The position numbers and the translations under genes were made by a program. A DNA stretch of 64,000 bases from Sabellastarte sp. h YS-2021 (taxonomy: Eukaryota; Annelida; Polychaeta; Sabellida; Sabellidae): NCBI GenBank assembly GCA_964017235.1, contig OZ024940.1, positions 28,204,573 to 28,268,572 on the forward strand, in the 5' to 3' direction. Shown piece by piece: positions 30,999 through 45,048 of the stretch. The notes below the pieces were generated by a model. It saw only the letters and a program-made list of their open reading frames with translations, was not told the DNA's origin and did not search any database. The first letter of the stretch is position 1; every line of letters starts with the position of its first letter.

Positions 30999-31721
30999 AG
31001 TTACTAAAGTTATGCTGCTTGGCTCTTTAAATATCCATATAAAATAGTAAACAAAGTAAATTTGAATGTTCCTGCATTTTCCATGTTACATCTTTCAGTG
31101 CATTTCTCATCAGGTTAAAGGAACAGCTTTGAAGAATACCTTTACTTCTCCTCGATGAACCGTTGAACTTAAGTAAAAATCCATATAAAATAGTAAACAA
31201 AGTAAAAACAAAGAGCATTTCAAATAAACAGATTTATTTGAGCTTTCGGAGCTTCACTCCTTCATCAGAAATGGCTTACAATTGTTTAAATTTGAAAGAA
31301 AGCTCTTTTTATATGTAAATGAACAAAATTACATCAAAATGACGTTTTAATAAAGCAAAACACGACATTATTACTTAAAACACATATTTAGTCACATTTA
31401 CGTCATGAATTTTAAGATGACGTCACAAAAAAAATTTTTTTTACTATGACGTCACAAAAATCAAAATTTTTAAATTTTTTTGCAATTTTTCACTATGACG
31501 TCACAAAATCGAAAATTTTCAAATTTTTAAAAATTTTTTTTAAATTCACTATAATGTCAAAAAAATCCAAAATTTCTTATATAAGAACAATTTGGGCTAT
31601 GACAATAAAAATTAATATCCTCCACAAAAGAATTTGAATTAAACAAATTGTAAGAGAGATAACATTTATACTACAATTCCATTGTCCCTGTTCATACCCA
31701 GTGGGTACACACAGCCAAATT
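30999..31721 (-). mobile_element. inverted chimeric PLE end plus subfamily-2 3' region, U4
   Basis: Counterpart of 4331-5053. Hammerhead motif 31235-31273 (minus); TGACGTCA at 31418, 31447 and 31496. Confidence 0.75.
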
Positions 31722-33293
31722 TGGATGATGAAGTAGGCTACCTTTTCCAAGAGAAACCTTTAGTTTCATATCGTAGAGTCCGAAATGTGAAAGATATGCT
31801 TGTACACTCAAACATTGGTGTAAATTCTATGACTATGGTCTTAACACAATGAAATATTTCCTAGAAAAACGTGAAATTCAGAATCCACCCACCCACACGT
31901 TATTAAGACTTGCAGAACTTGTGTTGACACAAAATTGTTTCAGTTTTGATGATGCTTTCTATTCGCAAACAGGTGGGACAATGATTGGGACTCCATTTGG
32001 ACCTGAATATTCAAATTTGGCTGTTGGAAAATTTGAATTACACGTTGCTGATAGGTTCAATGGTGCTATGCCAGAATTTTCTCACAGATATATTGATGAT
32101 GTAGTTGGTCCAACCTCCATCTTGAGAGTAGATTAATTTATTGATTATGTGTGCAATTTCCATCCAGCTTTTCACTTTACTTTTGTTGTATCTGAGACAG
32201 AAATAGAATTTTTGGATATAAAAATTTCAGTTTCCAGAAAAAATTGCCCACCTCAGTACATTACAAGGCTACTGACAGTCATTCATATTTAAGATATGGT
32301 TCTTGCCACCCAAAGGCTTGTAAAAATGCTATACCATACTCTCAGTTTTTAAGATTGAGAAGACTGTGTTCAGAAGAAAACGATTTTGTGTCAAAAGTGA
32401 ATGAAATGGAAAATTTCTTTCTTGTGAGGGATTATCCCCAAAAAGGAATTGATAAAACAAAAACATAAGTAATTGGAATCAATCGAGCTCAAGTTCTTCA
32501 AAAAAGACCAAAAGGGGTGAACACTACCTTCAATTCACACAGCCAAATGATAAAAAACATCATAGAAAGAAATTTTCACATTTTGCAATTGGATGATAAA
32601 GTAGGCTACCTTTTCCAAGAGAAACCTTTAGTTTCATATCGTAGAGTCCGAAATGTGAAAGATATGCTTGTACACTCAAACATTGGTGTAAATTCTAAAG
32701 TCGGCAAAACTCTTAAATGTGGTTGGACAAGATGTTTTACCTGTCCTCATGTTTTTGATGATGTCCACCAAGTCAGAGGGCCAAAGGGTGTATATTCTCC
32801 AAAGGACAACTTTAGTTGTGTCAGCAAAGATATAATATACTGTATCGAATGTTTGAAATGTGGTAGTCTATACATAGGGGCAACTGAAAGAAGATTAGGG
32901 GACAGAATTCGAGAACATTTAAGTGATATAAAGACTAAGCAACCCCAGAAACAGGTATCTGTGCATTTTAACTCACAAGGGCATAGCTTGAATGACCTGA
33001 AAGTTCAAGTTTTATATCAAAATTTTAGGGACAAGTTTTCCAAAAAGGCAAAAGAAAGCTTCTTGATTCAAAAATTAGGCACTGTGTTTCCGGATGGGAT
33101 GAATATAGATGGGGGAATTGTAACTTAAAGTTTCTTATTATATTTACTTAACTTTTCTTTACATTTTCTTTCATATGCATATTACATATTCACTCTGTAA
33201 TCCTTGCATCCTTTGTATTTATATAAGATTTCTTCCATTTGGAACGCTAAATGAGGTAATTTTTATGTTATATTGTGTGGTGACGTGTTTTTA
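31722..33293 (+). mobile_element. PLE copy B, U4
   Basis: Counterpart of 5054-6625. RT palm frame 31849-32136, thumb frame 32244-32468. Confidence 0.85.
32517..33128 (+). pseudogene. PLE copy B linker and GIY-YIG endonuclease, U4 (203 aa)
   Basis: As 5849-6460 but SCVSKD for SCISKD, shared with U6. Confidence 0.86.
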
Positions 33294-33311
33294 ACTACAG
33301 GATTTTTAAAA

Positions 33312-34529
33312 TTAAGAATGAAAACAATTTAGACGAGAAAGAAAATATTTGGTAATACAAGAAAAACTACCTGAAGGAGTAAATTTACCTCTAGGGCCCT
33401 CAACTGTGTGTACCTCATTGAAAACAAAGGGACATGTAAGACAACGTTTTCTACCACATAGCAAAGTTATGCCAGAAACATCTTTTGAACTGAATCTAGA
33501 GTGGACCAGCATGTCTCTTATGTTCCTGTCCCTACGGTATGAAATCAGAGGTTTTTGTTGAAACAAATAGCCCACTTCCTCGTCAAGATTTAGCATGTGA
33601 AAATTCTTCTCCACAATGTCCATTATTACTTTACTGTGAGAGTTGTATGTAAGGGTAAGTATAACCCTATTCATTTCTTCAGCAGGTTCTTTTTGTTTCA
33701 AAGCATCAGCTCTACTGATATGAGAAACTCTATCTATGGCCTTAGAAACAATATCCTGGGGATAATCTCTCTCTAGAAAGAAATGTTCCATTTCCTTCTC
33801 TTTTGCCTTCAAATCCTGCCTATCAGAACATAGGCGCTTTAAACGGAGAAATTGTGAAAATGGAATAGCACTTACTTCAGAAACTGTGAAAGTATATTGA
33901 AAGGATGGGTGGAAATTGCTGACAAAATTTATAAATCTATCCAGATTTTCTCTAGACATTGAAGTTGCACCCAAAATATCATCAATATACCTTTTGTGAA
34001 ACTCAGGAAAAGAACCATCATATGTTTCAGAGATTTCATTTTCCTGCTTCCCCACAGCCAAACAAGAGTATTCTGGGCCGAATGGTGTGCCTATCATTGT
34101 ACCGCCAGTTTGTGAATAGTAGTTATCACCAAACTTGAAGCAATTCTGTGTCAAAACTAGTTCTGCTAGTCTCAGAAGGGTATGTGTTGGAGGATTCTGA
34201 ACATTTCTTTTCTCCAAAAAGTATTTTAGTGCATTCAGACCATACTCATTGGGAATATTAGTATAGAGACCCTTAATGTCCATGGTAAACAAAAGCCTAT
34301 TTTCACCTCGAAGTCGAAAATTTCGCACCAAGTTCAATGCATGATTAGTGTCCTTTACAAAAGTTGGCAAAGCTCTCACAATGGGCTTGAGTGTATCGCT
34401 GAGATATATGTGCAAGAGACCTTCCAGATACGGCAGCAGCTTTATTGGTTGAGAAACCGAAATGTAGCAATTTATATATTTTGCCGAAAATCCATAAGCC
34501 AGGAAACCCAGGTAGGCCAGTTGTTTCAT
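33312..34529 (-). pseudogene. PLE copy C RT and linker, U4 (405 aa)
   Basis: Same protein as 6644-7861, including the antisense-derived first 41 residues. The element itself spans 33340-34413. Confidence 0.85.
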
Positions 34530-35101
34530 CTTGTTCCTGTCCTACTAATGTATTTTCAAAATATCTCAGTGATACACTCAAGCCCATTGTGAGAGCTTTG
34601 CCAACTTTTGTAAAGGACACTAATCATGGATTGAACTTGGTGCGAAATTTTCGATTTCGAGGTGAAAATAGGCTTTTGTTTACTATGGACATTAAGGGTC
34701 TCTATACTAATATTCCCAATGAGTATGGTCTGAATGCACTAAAATACTTTTTGGAGAAAAGAAATGTTCAGAATCCCCCAACACATACCCTTCTGAGACT
34801 AGCAGAACTAGTTTTGACACAGAATTGCTTCAAGTTTGGTGATAACTACTATTCACAAACTGGCGGTACAATGATAGGCACACCATTCGGGCTAGAATAC
34901 TCTTGTTTGGATGTGGGGAAGCAGGAAATTGAAATCTCTGAAACATATGATGGTCCTTTTCCTGAGTTTCACAAAAGGTATATTGATGATATTTTGGGTG
35001 CAACTTCAATGTCTAGAGAAAATCTGGATAGATTTATAAATTTTGTCAGCAATTTCCACCCATCCTTTCAATATACTTTCACAGTTTCTGAATTTCCTTG
35101 A
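34445..35101 (+). pseudogene. PLE copy D reverse transcriptase, U4 (218 aa)
   Basis: Same protein as 7777-8433. Confidence 0.85.
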
Positions 35102-35924
35102 CATCAAGTTGTGTGTCAAAGCAGATGCAATTAGCACATGGGTTTACTACAAAGAAACTGACAGTCATGCTTACCTTAAATATGGTTCCTCCGATCCAAA
35201 GTCATGCAAAAATGCTATTCCATTTTCACAATTTCTCCGTTTAAAGCGCCTATGTTCTGATACGCAGGATTTGAAGGCAAAAGAGAAGGAAATGGAACAT
35301 TTATTTCTAGCGAGAGATTATCCCCAGGATATTGTTTCTAAGGCCATAGATAGAGTTTCTCATATCAGTAGAGCTGATGCTTTGAAACAAAAAGAACCTG
35401 CTGAAGAAATGAATAGGGTTATACTTACCCTTACATACAACTCTCACAGTAAAGTAATAAAGGACATGCTGGTCCAGTCTAGAATCAGTTCAAAAGATGT
35501 TTCTGGCATAACTTTGCCATGTGGTAGAAAACGTTGTCTTACATGTCCGTTTGTTTTCAATGAGGTACACACAGTTGAGGGCCCTAGAGGCAAATTTACT
35601 CCTTCAGGTAGTTTTTCTTGTATCACCAAAGATGTCATTTATTGCATTGAATGTATTCGATGTGGAGAGATTTATATCGGGGAAACAGAAAGGAGGTTAG
35701 GAGATAGGATAAGAGAACACTTGAGAGATGTCAAGAACAAGAATAGACATAGAGAGGTAGCTATTCACTTCAACTCTTTGGGCCACAGTTTAGATCATTT
35801 CAGAGTGAAAGTTCTGTTTGAAAGTTACTTCATTATGAAATTTGGCTGTGTACCCACTGGGTATGAACAGGGACAATGGAATTGTAGTATAAATGTTATC
35901 TCTCTTTCAATTTATTTAATTTGA
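35043..35924 (+). pseudogene. PLE copy D thumb to GIY-YIG, U4 (293 aa)
   Basis: Same protein as 8375-9256. Confidence 0.85.
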
Positions 35925-36643
35925 ATTCTTTTGTTGAGGATATTGATTTTTATTGTCATTGTTAAAATTGTGCGAATTTAAGAAATTTTGGATTTTTTGA
36001 CATTATAGTGATTTTTAATAAAATTTTAAAAAATTTTTAAATTTTCGATTTTGTGATGTCATATTGAAAAATTGCAAAAAAAATTAAAATTTTAATTTTT
36101 GTGACGTCATAGTAAAAAAAAAATTTTTTGTGACGTCATCTTGAAATTTATGACGTAAATATGACTGAATATGTGTTTCACGTAATAATGACGTGTTTTG
36201 CTTTGTTAAAACGTCATTTTGATGTAATTTTGTTTATTTACATATGAAAAGAGCTTTCTTTCAAATTTAAACAATTGTAAGCTATTTCTGATGAAGGAGT
36301 GAATCTCCGAAAGCCCAAGTTAATATATTTATTTGACATGTTCTTTGTTTTTACTTTGTTATTTTATTAAGATTCTTGGTGGTTTAACTTTCTCTTGTAA
36401 AAAGAGAGAATAAGCCCTTTTAAAAGTCATTGACTTAAAGTCAAAGGTTTTTGTCAAGTTTAGATAAATCTTTAAAAGCAGCTAGAGCATTAGCACAGAA
36501 CACAGGCTTTTGAATTGAATCAAGGCGTGAGGCTCCGAAAGCTTAAATAAGTTTATTTATTTTATACGCTCTTTGTTTTTACTTTGTTTACTATTTTATA
36601 TGGATATTTAAAAAGAGCTAAGCAGCATAACTTTATTAACTTG
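35925..36643 (+). mobile_element. copy D 3' region, LINE piece and PLE terminal module, U4
   Basis: In order: AT-rich 3' region with two TGACGTCA octamers, degenerate hammerhead motif (36283-36321), LINE remnant piece on the minus strand (36374-36525) and terminal module (36526-36643). Confidence 0.72.
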
Positions 36644-39550
36644 ACATATCTAACAGATGGATAAGACAATGAAAAATAAGTATCCAAATATCTAAATTTA
36701 TGGATTGAACTATTAATAGAGGCCCCTTTGGGCCAACTTAGGTCCATTATGGTATGTCTTTTATCAGTATTTTGCTTCGGGCGAGTCATCAATGGAGAAA
36801 CGTGAACTGGAAATGGCAGTTGTTGAAAAGGACCATATATTGCTCCATAGTTCAATTCTTCAGTTATATACTTTTCAATTTGATCCTTATGTTGTGTGGC
36901 CGAAGTATGATTTTGGTATGTTGGTTGGAGTATGGAGTTTCTGTCGAAATCGAGAGGGAAACCATAATTTATGAGATCTGGGAGTTGTTTATCCCAATAA
37001 TCTTGAAGATGGAAATACCATCTTTGCGGATTGAGTTGAGTAGGTACTGGTATTCTGGATTTTAAAAAATTTGGAACTCCACTATTGCGTATTATTTTAT
37101 GAGCCTCTATGATATCAGGTACTTTTTTCCAGACAATGTCTGGGCCTTCATAAACTTTCAAGTCATTTAATGGAATATATCCAAAGTCGCCCCCATTTTG
37201 TGCTAAACAGGCCATATGATCTTTACTCAGATGTTTATTTTTCCACACATATAGAGGAATTTGTTGTAATGTTTCATCAGAGTGACAATTCATATCTTTG
37301 GCTACATGTGTTTGTGCTTTTTGAAGAAAATTTTTAGCCAAAGTCTGATTTTGGTTATCATGTGCCTTATCATGTGCCTGTTGAGTGACTTTTAATGTAT
37401 CTGGGATATCAGTGCTCTGTCTCACATGATGAGACAAGGCACTAAAATTTTTGTCGTGAGCAACAACATGGAAGCGACCTGGTTTGCCATTGATTGATTT
37501 ATCAGATACTTCAGTATAGGAAGCATGTTCGCATGCAGTGTACTCTTTACTTGATTTGTCATTAAAAGGCTGTAATTCCCCCTCAGAATCCCCAATATCA
37601 CTATAACGGTTTGATGACGAATCGTCAAGCAGATCAGTCAAAATGTGAAACCTATTAGTAAGAAACCCCTGATGGTGAGCATCTGAACTGACTTCACTGG
37701 TTTGAACCCGTGTCTTGGCATATGAGGGTCTATTAGGGGAAGTACAGCCTTTTGCATTCACACTCACCTTGGAAGGGGTAACGATTTTAGGTTTGACCTT
37801 GTCGTTGTTGACAGTGACGATGCGGGGATCCGAAGTAACATGGTTGTAAACCACATTTTGTTTTGAATTACAGTATAGAGTTTTGGCAACTTGGGCGTAC
37901 GTCCTATGATCCCTTGTGTTATTAAAAGCTTTGGAAGAGTGAAACCATTGAAAAGCTATTTGTTTATCTGTATGCAACTCAGAAATTTTTAACATTTTTA
38001 GTGTTCCAAACCATTCTAGTTTTAAAATGACACAAGTTATGAGGACCCACGCCCAGGTTTACTCGTTTTTTGTATTTTTTGATTTGTTCTGGCATTCCAT
38101 TTCAGAATGTGGAAAAGATTTGCCATTCTTGCTGAAGCAATAATTGCATACATGTTTGTAAATCACACCTTTCGTTTAATGGGCGGCTTGATGCATGCAT
38201 GAGCCCTGGTTGAAAAATTGGCCAATCATGGTCCTAGCAGTTTTGTCACGTTTTGTAGCATTTTTGGCAAAATTTTGAGTAGCAGGGGTATGACGTTGAG
38301 CAATATGCTCGCATAATTCGATCAATGAGATCAGTTTGAGTATAATCTTTGATCTCACCTTGTTCCATACGACAGAGTAAAACTGCATGGCAGGCCTTTG
38401 CAGAGCTCCAGGAAAAATCATTAGAATCATCTAGTAACGAAATAAGATAATCCAACATAGAATCTTTGTTTTGAATACAATTTTCATCACGCATTGTTCT
38501 GCAAAAGCCTGCCATCCATTGACCCATGGTTAATTGGTCGTATGAAACTCTTTCTTTCTGGGAACCTGCCAAGACATGTTCGTGGGGCCATTTTACTCTA
38601 TTTTTGACGAAAACATCAACTGTTCCACCCCTTTGGGACTTAATTTTATTCTCTGACATACCTGACTTTGCTAATTGCTGTAATTCTTTAATTCTCTCTT
38701 CAACACTACGTTGTATTTGGTTGTTTGCTCTGATTTATTCTAACGAAGGAATCTGTGCAGTACCAGACTGGGGAAACATTTCCGTGTTAACAGTGGGAGT
38801 ACTTTTTTCCGCATGAGTACTGTCTAGTTTGTTGATACTAGTACTTTTATGGGTTTTTGACACACGGCTGCCCTTGACTTTGGATTTATCAGCTGTTTTC
38901 TTGACAGGCTTGTCCTCTAATTTGGAAAGCCTATCATTAATGGCAGTAAGCTGTGACAAAATTTGTTGGTTGACTAGGGTTTGTGTCTCTTGAAAGCCAG
39001 AGTCATGGGCAGACTTGTTGGATTTTTCAACATGTAACCGGTTAAACGAACGCCCACTTGGGCCCGAACCGTCACTGTCAGAATCATGCATAATTTGCCC
39101 ACAGTCTATGTCACTGTCTGATACTGAAGAATCTGAATCTTGGTGAGACATGGTTTGTTTTTGCCCCAACAAGTTCGTTACAAATTCGTTATCATCCGAC
39201 ATATGCAATTCAAACTGTACGTGAGATGTATCAGACTTTTGTGAACGCAAATTATATTTTTTCTTCTCCATATAACACAGATCGAAAGACTAAGATAAAT
39301 AAAACATATAACTAAAAACAACAATCAGTGGTACACGGAGAAGAAAAAAAGAATAAATTAAAATGTCCTTGAGGTGTTATCCCTTCCAAGTGTGAGCTGT
39401 AAATGGAAGAAGGGTTCAAATTTTTTGGCTAAAGAAGGCGTAGGGAGCCAATCAGAAGCCAGTTTACAACCAGCATGGTCATACATACTAAATGCCAGTT
39501 TAAGGTACCCTCTCAGGAATGATCTACCTGACACCAAGGTGTCATCCCGC
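36644..39550 (-). mobile_element. DIRS-like fossil, 5' half, U4
   Basis: Same extent and same state as 9976-12882. Confidence 0.75.
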
Positions 39551-40063
39551 AAATAAACAAAATTACATCAAAATGACGTTTTAACAAAGCAAAACACGTT
39601 ATTATTACTTAAAACACATATTCAATCATATTTACTCATATTTTTTTTTTTACTAATTAAAATTTTTAATTTTTTTGCAATTTTTCACTATGACGTCACA
39701 AAATCGAAAATTTTAAAATTTTAAAATTTGTTTTAAAAAATCACTATAATGTCAAAAAAATCCAAAATTTCTTAAATTCGCACAATTTTAACAATGACAA
39801 TAAAAATCAATATCCTCAACAAAAGAATTCAAATTAAACAAATTGTAAGAGAGATAACATTTATACTACAATTCCATTGTCCCTGTTCATACCCAGTGGG
39901 TACACACAGCCAAATTTCATAATGAGTTGAAGTGAATAGCTACCTCTCTATGTCTATTCTTGTTCTTGGCATCTCTCAAGTGGTCTCTTATCCTATCTCC
40001 TAACCTCCTTTCTGTTTCCCCGATATAAATCTCTCCACATCTAATACATTCAATGCAATAAAT

Positions 40064-40277
40064 ATCCATATAAAATAGTAAACAAAGTAAAAACAAAGAG
40101 CGTATAAAATAAATAAATTTATTTAAGCTTTTTACAAGCTGTTTCTGATGAAGGAGTGAGGCTCCGAAAGCTTAAATAAATTTATTTATTTTATACGCTC
40201 TTTGTTTTTACTATGTTTACTATTTTATATGGATATTTAAAAAGAGCCAAGCGGCATAACTTTATAAACTTGGAATA
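40064..40277 (+). mobile_element. inserted 214-bp PLE terminal module, U4
   Basis: Target duplication at 40050-40063 and 40278-40291; hammerhead motif 40140-40178. Confidence 0.84.
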
Positions 40278-40816
40278 TCAATGCAATAAATGACATCTTT
40301 GGTGATACAAGAAAAACTACCTGACGGAGTAAATTTACCTCTAGGGCCCTCAACTGTGTGTACCTCATTGAAAACAAAGGGACATGTAAGACAACGTTTT
40401 CTACCAAATGGCAAAGTTATGCCAGACACATCTTTTGAACTGAATCTAGAGTGGACCAGCATGTCTCTTATGTTCCTGTCCCGGTATGAAATCAGAGGTT
40501 TTTGTTGAAACAAATAGCCCACTTCCTCGTCAAGATTTAGCATGTGAAAATTCTTCTCCACAATATCTGTTATTACCTTACTGTGAGAGTTGTATGTAAG
40601 GGTAAGTATAACCCTATTCATTTCTTCAGCAGGTTCTTTTTGTTTCAAAGCATCAGCTCTACTGATATTAGAAACTCTATCTATGGCCTTAGAAACAATA
40701 TCCTGGGGATAATCTCTCGCTAGAAAGAAATGTTCCATTTCCTTCTCTTTTGCCTTCAAATCCTGCCTAGGAGCTTTAAACGGAGAAATTGTGAAAATGG
40801 AATAGCATTTTTGCAT
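40262..40816 (-). pseudogene. PLE copy E linker and Cys cluster, U4 (184 aa)
   Basis: Identical in protein to 13594-14148. Confidence 0.8.
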
Positions 40817-40854
40817 GACTTTGGGTGGGAGGAACCATATTTAAGGTAAGCATT

Positions 40855-41256
40855 TATAAGCACTCTTGTTTAGACAGCCTCCCTTCGCAAATTTCTTTTT
40901 GTTCATCTGATAAAAATTTTAAATCTTCAACTTAAGCCAGGTCCAAATAATCAACTAAGCTGTGATCCATAGCTTCTTTTGACATTAATTGTTTATAAAA
41001 ATTCCGGACATGTTTTAAAATTTCCTTCTGCTTATTAACTAAAATTCCATCCACTAGCAATTTATCTAAAGTACGTTTTTCTGCTCTTTTTTGTTTCTTT
41101 ATTTAAGAAAAATCTTCACAATATATTCAAAATTCAAATAATTATTTGAAACTATCAAAATATATCGCTCCTCACTTCAATATCGTGCTGAAGCTGCTCT
41201 CAGATATTTTTCATTTTCGTGTAATTTATTTTCCGATATGTACAGTGTAATATGTA
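40855..41256 (-). mobile_element. LINE pre-RT remnant, U4
   Basis: Counterpart of 14187-14588. Confidence 0.6.
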
Positions 41257-41316
41257 ATGCCAGACACTTCTTTTGAACTGAATCTAGAGTGGACCAGCAT
41301 GTCTCTTATGTTAAAT

Positions 41317-41519
41317 AATAAACAAAGTAAAAACAAAGAGCATATCAAATAAATAGATTTATTTGAGCTTTCGGAGCTTCACTCCTTCATCAGAAATAGC
41401 TTACAATTGTTTAAATTTAAATTGCTTTCAAATTTAAACAATTGTAAGCTATTTCTGATGAAGGAGTGAAGCTCCGAAAGCTCAAATCCATTTTTTATTT
41501 TATATGCTCTTTGTTTATT
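41317..41519. repeat. 203-bp PLE-end palindrome, U5
   Basis: Hammerhead motifs at 41360-41398 (minus) and 41450-41487 (plus). Confidence 0.92.
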
Positions 41520-41521
41520 AT

Positions 41522-42111
41522 TTCACAAAGAATAAATGAGACAAACTTTCTTCATGCTGTTGACATAAGATACATTTTGGGCTTTCGACAATTTTTCTAA
41601 AGAAATATAAATATTGGTTCACTTGGTAAGATATGATGAACCATTCTATAAGTTACATCTCTGCTTTCCGGAGAAAGCAAAGGATGGTTCATGTTTCGGA
41701 AAGATTTTGAAAAATCAATCTTTGGGAAGATATTTAAGATTCTTGGTGGTTTAACTTTCTCTTGTAAACAGAGAGAATTGAGCCCTTTTTAAAAGTCATT
41801 GACTGAAAGTCAAAGGATTTGTCAAGTTTAGATAAATCTTAAAAGCAGCTAGAGCATTAGCATAGAACACAGGCTTTTCAATTGAATCAAGACCACATCT
41901 TGAGATAAATATTCTCTCAGATCAAGCTTAAGCCAGTACATGGCAAAATTTTTCCATTTACAATGGCTACCATATAAAAGGTAGGTGAATAAAAATATTT
42001 TAGCTTTCATTAGATATAAGTAAGGGAAATACCACCACCAGCATAGCTGTTGTATAGCATTTCACATTTGAGACACTGTCTTGTTATTCCACAAAAAGTG
42101 AATTTGAATTG
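41522..42111 (-). mobile_element. LINE C-terminal remnant, U5
   Basis: Counterpart of 316-905. Confidence 0.62.
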
Positions 42112-42156
42112 GTATTTGAATTGGTTTGTGTTCTGAGGAAGGAGTGAGGCTCCGAA

Positions 42157-42741
42157 ATGTCAAATAATTTATATTATTGCTCTTTTATCATAACATTTCT
42201 TTTCTTTGCTGTGTTTGAAGAAACAAAGAGCGAAGCAGCACATTTAAAAAGTTTATCAAGGTTTTGTTTCAAAGCTCCCAAAATGAGAAACTTGAAATCA
42301 CAATTCCACAGTCGTCTGTGCACTTTCTTATCAAATTTCGGTACAAATGTGCAGTCGGAAGCTAGGGGAAAAGGTTTGGCCACTTTTAACAAAACAACGT
42401 TTGCGTCTCAGAGAAGGTTTCTTACAACGTGTTTGCAAAGAAAAGTTATCCCAAATGGATTTTCACTTAAGTTCAACAGTTCATCGAGTAAAGGTATTCT
42501 TCAAAGCTGTTCCTTTAACCTGATGAGAAATGCACTGAAAGATGTAACATGGAAAATTCAGGAACATTCAAAGAATCTTAAGGCAAGTACTCAAAATCTT
42601 CAGGTTTGGTGTACCCATTCCAAGTTTGCCCAGATTTCACATTTTATTCATACATGCAACTATGAACTTTATTTTAAACTGGACGAAATCAAATGTAATA
42701 AGTTGAAAGATCTTTTGCCCAAATTGGATGAAAAGGATTAG
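42157..42741 (+). pseudogene. PLE N-terminal region, U5 copy A (194 aa)
   Basis: Identical in protein to 951-1535. Confidence 0.6.
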
Positions 42742-43450
42742 AATTCTATCCGATTTGGATAATTCAGAACATTCACTTCTTAGAAAAGGTCTAGGATTTG
42801 TTCTAGTTCACAAACAACCAGATCCAGTTCGAAGTCTTGAAGACCTCCATAGATTCCACCATAAGGTGAGACTTCATGCTTTTTTCAATAACCTGGATCA
42901 GACTATTAACGAAAGAAACCATGCAAGTGATTTACCTGATGATGAAGTCATGAGCTTCAAGAGACAATCTAGGTCATCATTTACACCTAAAGAAGGTCAG
43001 TTTGACGCAGTTGATAGATTCATGTCAAAATGTTGTGATGATTTTTCTCAATCTAATTTTAAACCACCAAAAAGATCAAATTTGAAAGCAGATGAAGAAG
43101 AGGCCCTTCAAAAACTCAGAAAGAGAGAAGACATTGTTATCAAACCTGCTGATAAAGGGGGAGCTGTAGTTGTGTGGAGAAAGGATCTCTATTGTGACGA
43201 AGCCAAGAAGCAATTATCATGTGAACAATTTTATACAAAACTTGATTGTGCCATCACTAACCAAATAAGTAAAACAGTAGAAAAAGAACTCAAATCAATC
43301 ATCTCTAAAGGTGAATTGCCAAAAACAGCATTGAACTTAGTGGTAGACAATCCTAAATGGAGTAATTTAATTACATGTTGCCCAAGATTCAGAAACTTGG
43401 AAACCCTGGTAGACCTGTTGTGTCCTCTTGTTCTTGCCCGACAACTTTGA
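42728..43450 (+). pseudogene. PLE pre-RT/fingers region, U5 copy A (240 aa)
   Basis: Asp157 as in long units; private change Arg15 to His (SEHSLL). Confidence 0.8.
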
Positions 43451-43507
43451 TATCCAAGTACCTTAGTGAGTTTTTGAAACCAATAGTTACCAAACTTACC
43501 ATCTTGT

Positions 43508-43924
43508 GTGAAAGACACTAATCATGCCTTGAAGATGATGGAAAACTTCCGATTTCAAGAAGAAAATGCTCTTCTTTTCACCATGGATATAAAGGGACTT
43601 TACACTAATATACCCAATGACTATGGTCTTAACACAATGAAATATTTCCTAGAAAAACGTGAAATTCAGAATCCACCCACCCACACGTTATTAAGACTTG
43701 CAGAACTTGTGTTGACACAAAATTGTTTCAGTTTTGATGATGCTTTCTATTCGCAAACAGGTGGGACAATGATTGGGACTCCATTTGGACCTGAATATTC
43801 AAATTTGGCTGTTGGAAAATTTGAATTACACGTTGCTGATAGGTTCAATGGTGCTATGCCAGAATTTTCTCACAGATATATTGATGATGTAGTTGGTCCA
43901 ACCTCCATCTTGAGAGTAGATTAA
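43508..43924 (+). pseudogene. PLE RT palm, U5 copy A (138 aa)
   Basis: Same protein as 2302-2718. Confidence 0.87.
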
Positions 43925-44304
43925 TTTATTGATTATGTGTGCAATTTCCATCCAGCTTTTCACTTTACTTTTGTTGTATCTGAGACAGAAATAGAATTTT
44001 TGGATATAAAAATTTCAGTTTCCAGAAAAAATTGTCCACCTCAGTACATTACAAGGCTACTGACAGTCATTCATATTTAAGATATGGTTCTTGCCACCCA
44101 AAGGCTTGTAAAAATGCTATACCATACTCTCAGTTTTTAAGATTGAGAAGACTGTGTTCAGAAGAAAACGATTTTGTGTCAAAAGTGAATGAAATGGAAA
44201 ATTTCTTTCTTGTGAGGGATTATCCCCAAAAAGGAATTGATAAAACAAAAACATAAGTAATTGGAATCAATCGAGCTCAAGTTCTTCAAAAAAGACCAAA
44301 AGGG

Positions 44305-44916
44305 GTGAACACTACCTTCAATTCACACAGCCAAATGATAAAAAACATCATAGAAAGAAATTTTCACATTTTGCAATTGGATGATGAAGTAGGCTACCTT
44401 TTCCAAGAGAAACCTTTAGTTTCATATCGTAGAGACCGAAATGTGAAAGATATGCTTGTACACGCAAACATTGGTGTAAATTCTAAAGTCGGCAAAACTC
44501 GTAAATGTGTCCGGACAAGATGTTTTACCTGTCCTCATGTTTTTGATGATGTCCACCAAGTCAGAGGGCCAAAGGGTGTATACTCTCCAAAGGACAACAT
44601 TAGTTGTATCAGCAAAGATATAATATACTGTATCGAATGTTTGAAATGTGGTAGTCTTTACATAGGGGAAACTGAAAGAAGACTAGGGGACAGAATTCGA
44701 GAACATTTAAGAGATATAAAGACTAAGCAACCCCAGAAACAGGTATCTGTGCATTTTAACTCACAAGGGCATAGTTTGAATGACCTAAAAGTTCAAGTTT
44801 TATATCAAAATTTTAGGGACAAGTTTTCCAGAAAGGCAAAAGAAAGCTTTTTGATTCAAAAATTAGGCACTGTGTTTCCGGATGGGATGAATATAGATGG
44901 GGGAATGGAAACTTAA
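44305..44916 (+). pseudogene. PLE linker and GIY-YIG endonuclease, U5 copy A (203 aa)
   Basis: Same protein as in U2 and U3. Confidence 0.87.
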
Positions 44917-45048
44917 AGTTTCTTATTATATTTACTTACCTTTTCTTTACATTTTCTTTCATATGGATATTACATATTCACTCTGTAATCTTTGCATCCT
45001 TTGTATTTTGTATTTACATAAGATTTCTTCCATTTGGAACGCTAAATT

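Larger units (their letters stand above)
34414..35924 (+). mobile_element. PLE copy D, U4
   Basis: Counterpart of 7746-9256, right arm of the inverted pair with copy C. Confidence 0.88.
39551..40854 (-). mobile_element. PLE copy E, U4
   Basis: Counterpart of 12883-14186. Confidence 0.86.
26669..41206. repeat. array unit U4, long class (14,538 bp)
   Basis: Every feature lies 26,668 bp after its U1 counterpart. Diagnostic bases c, g, g as in U1. It shares g at 32819 with U6 against a in U1, so U4 and U6 look like the closer pair. Confidence 0.95.
42112..45048 (+). mobile_element. PLE copy A, U5 (mosaic of long and short haplotypes)
   Basis: Left part with long-class bases, GIY-YIG part and junction with short-class bases. 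Hammerhead motif 42131-42163; thumb frame 44032-44256. Confidence 0.9.
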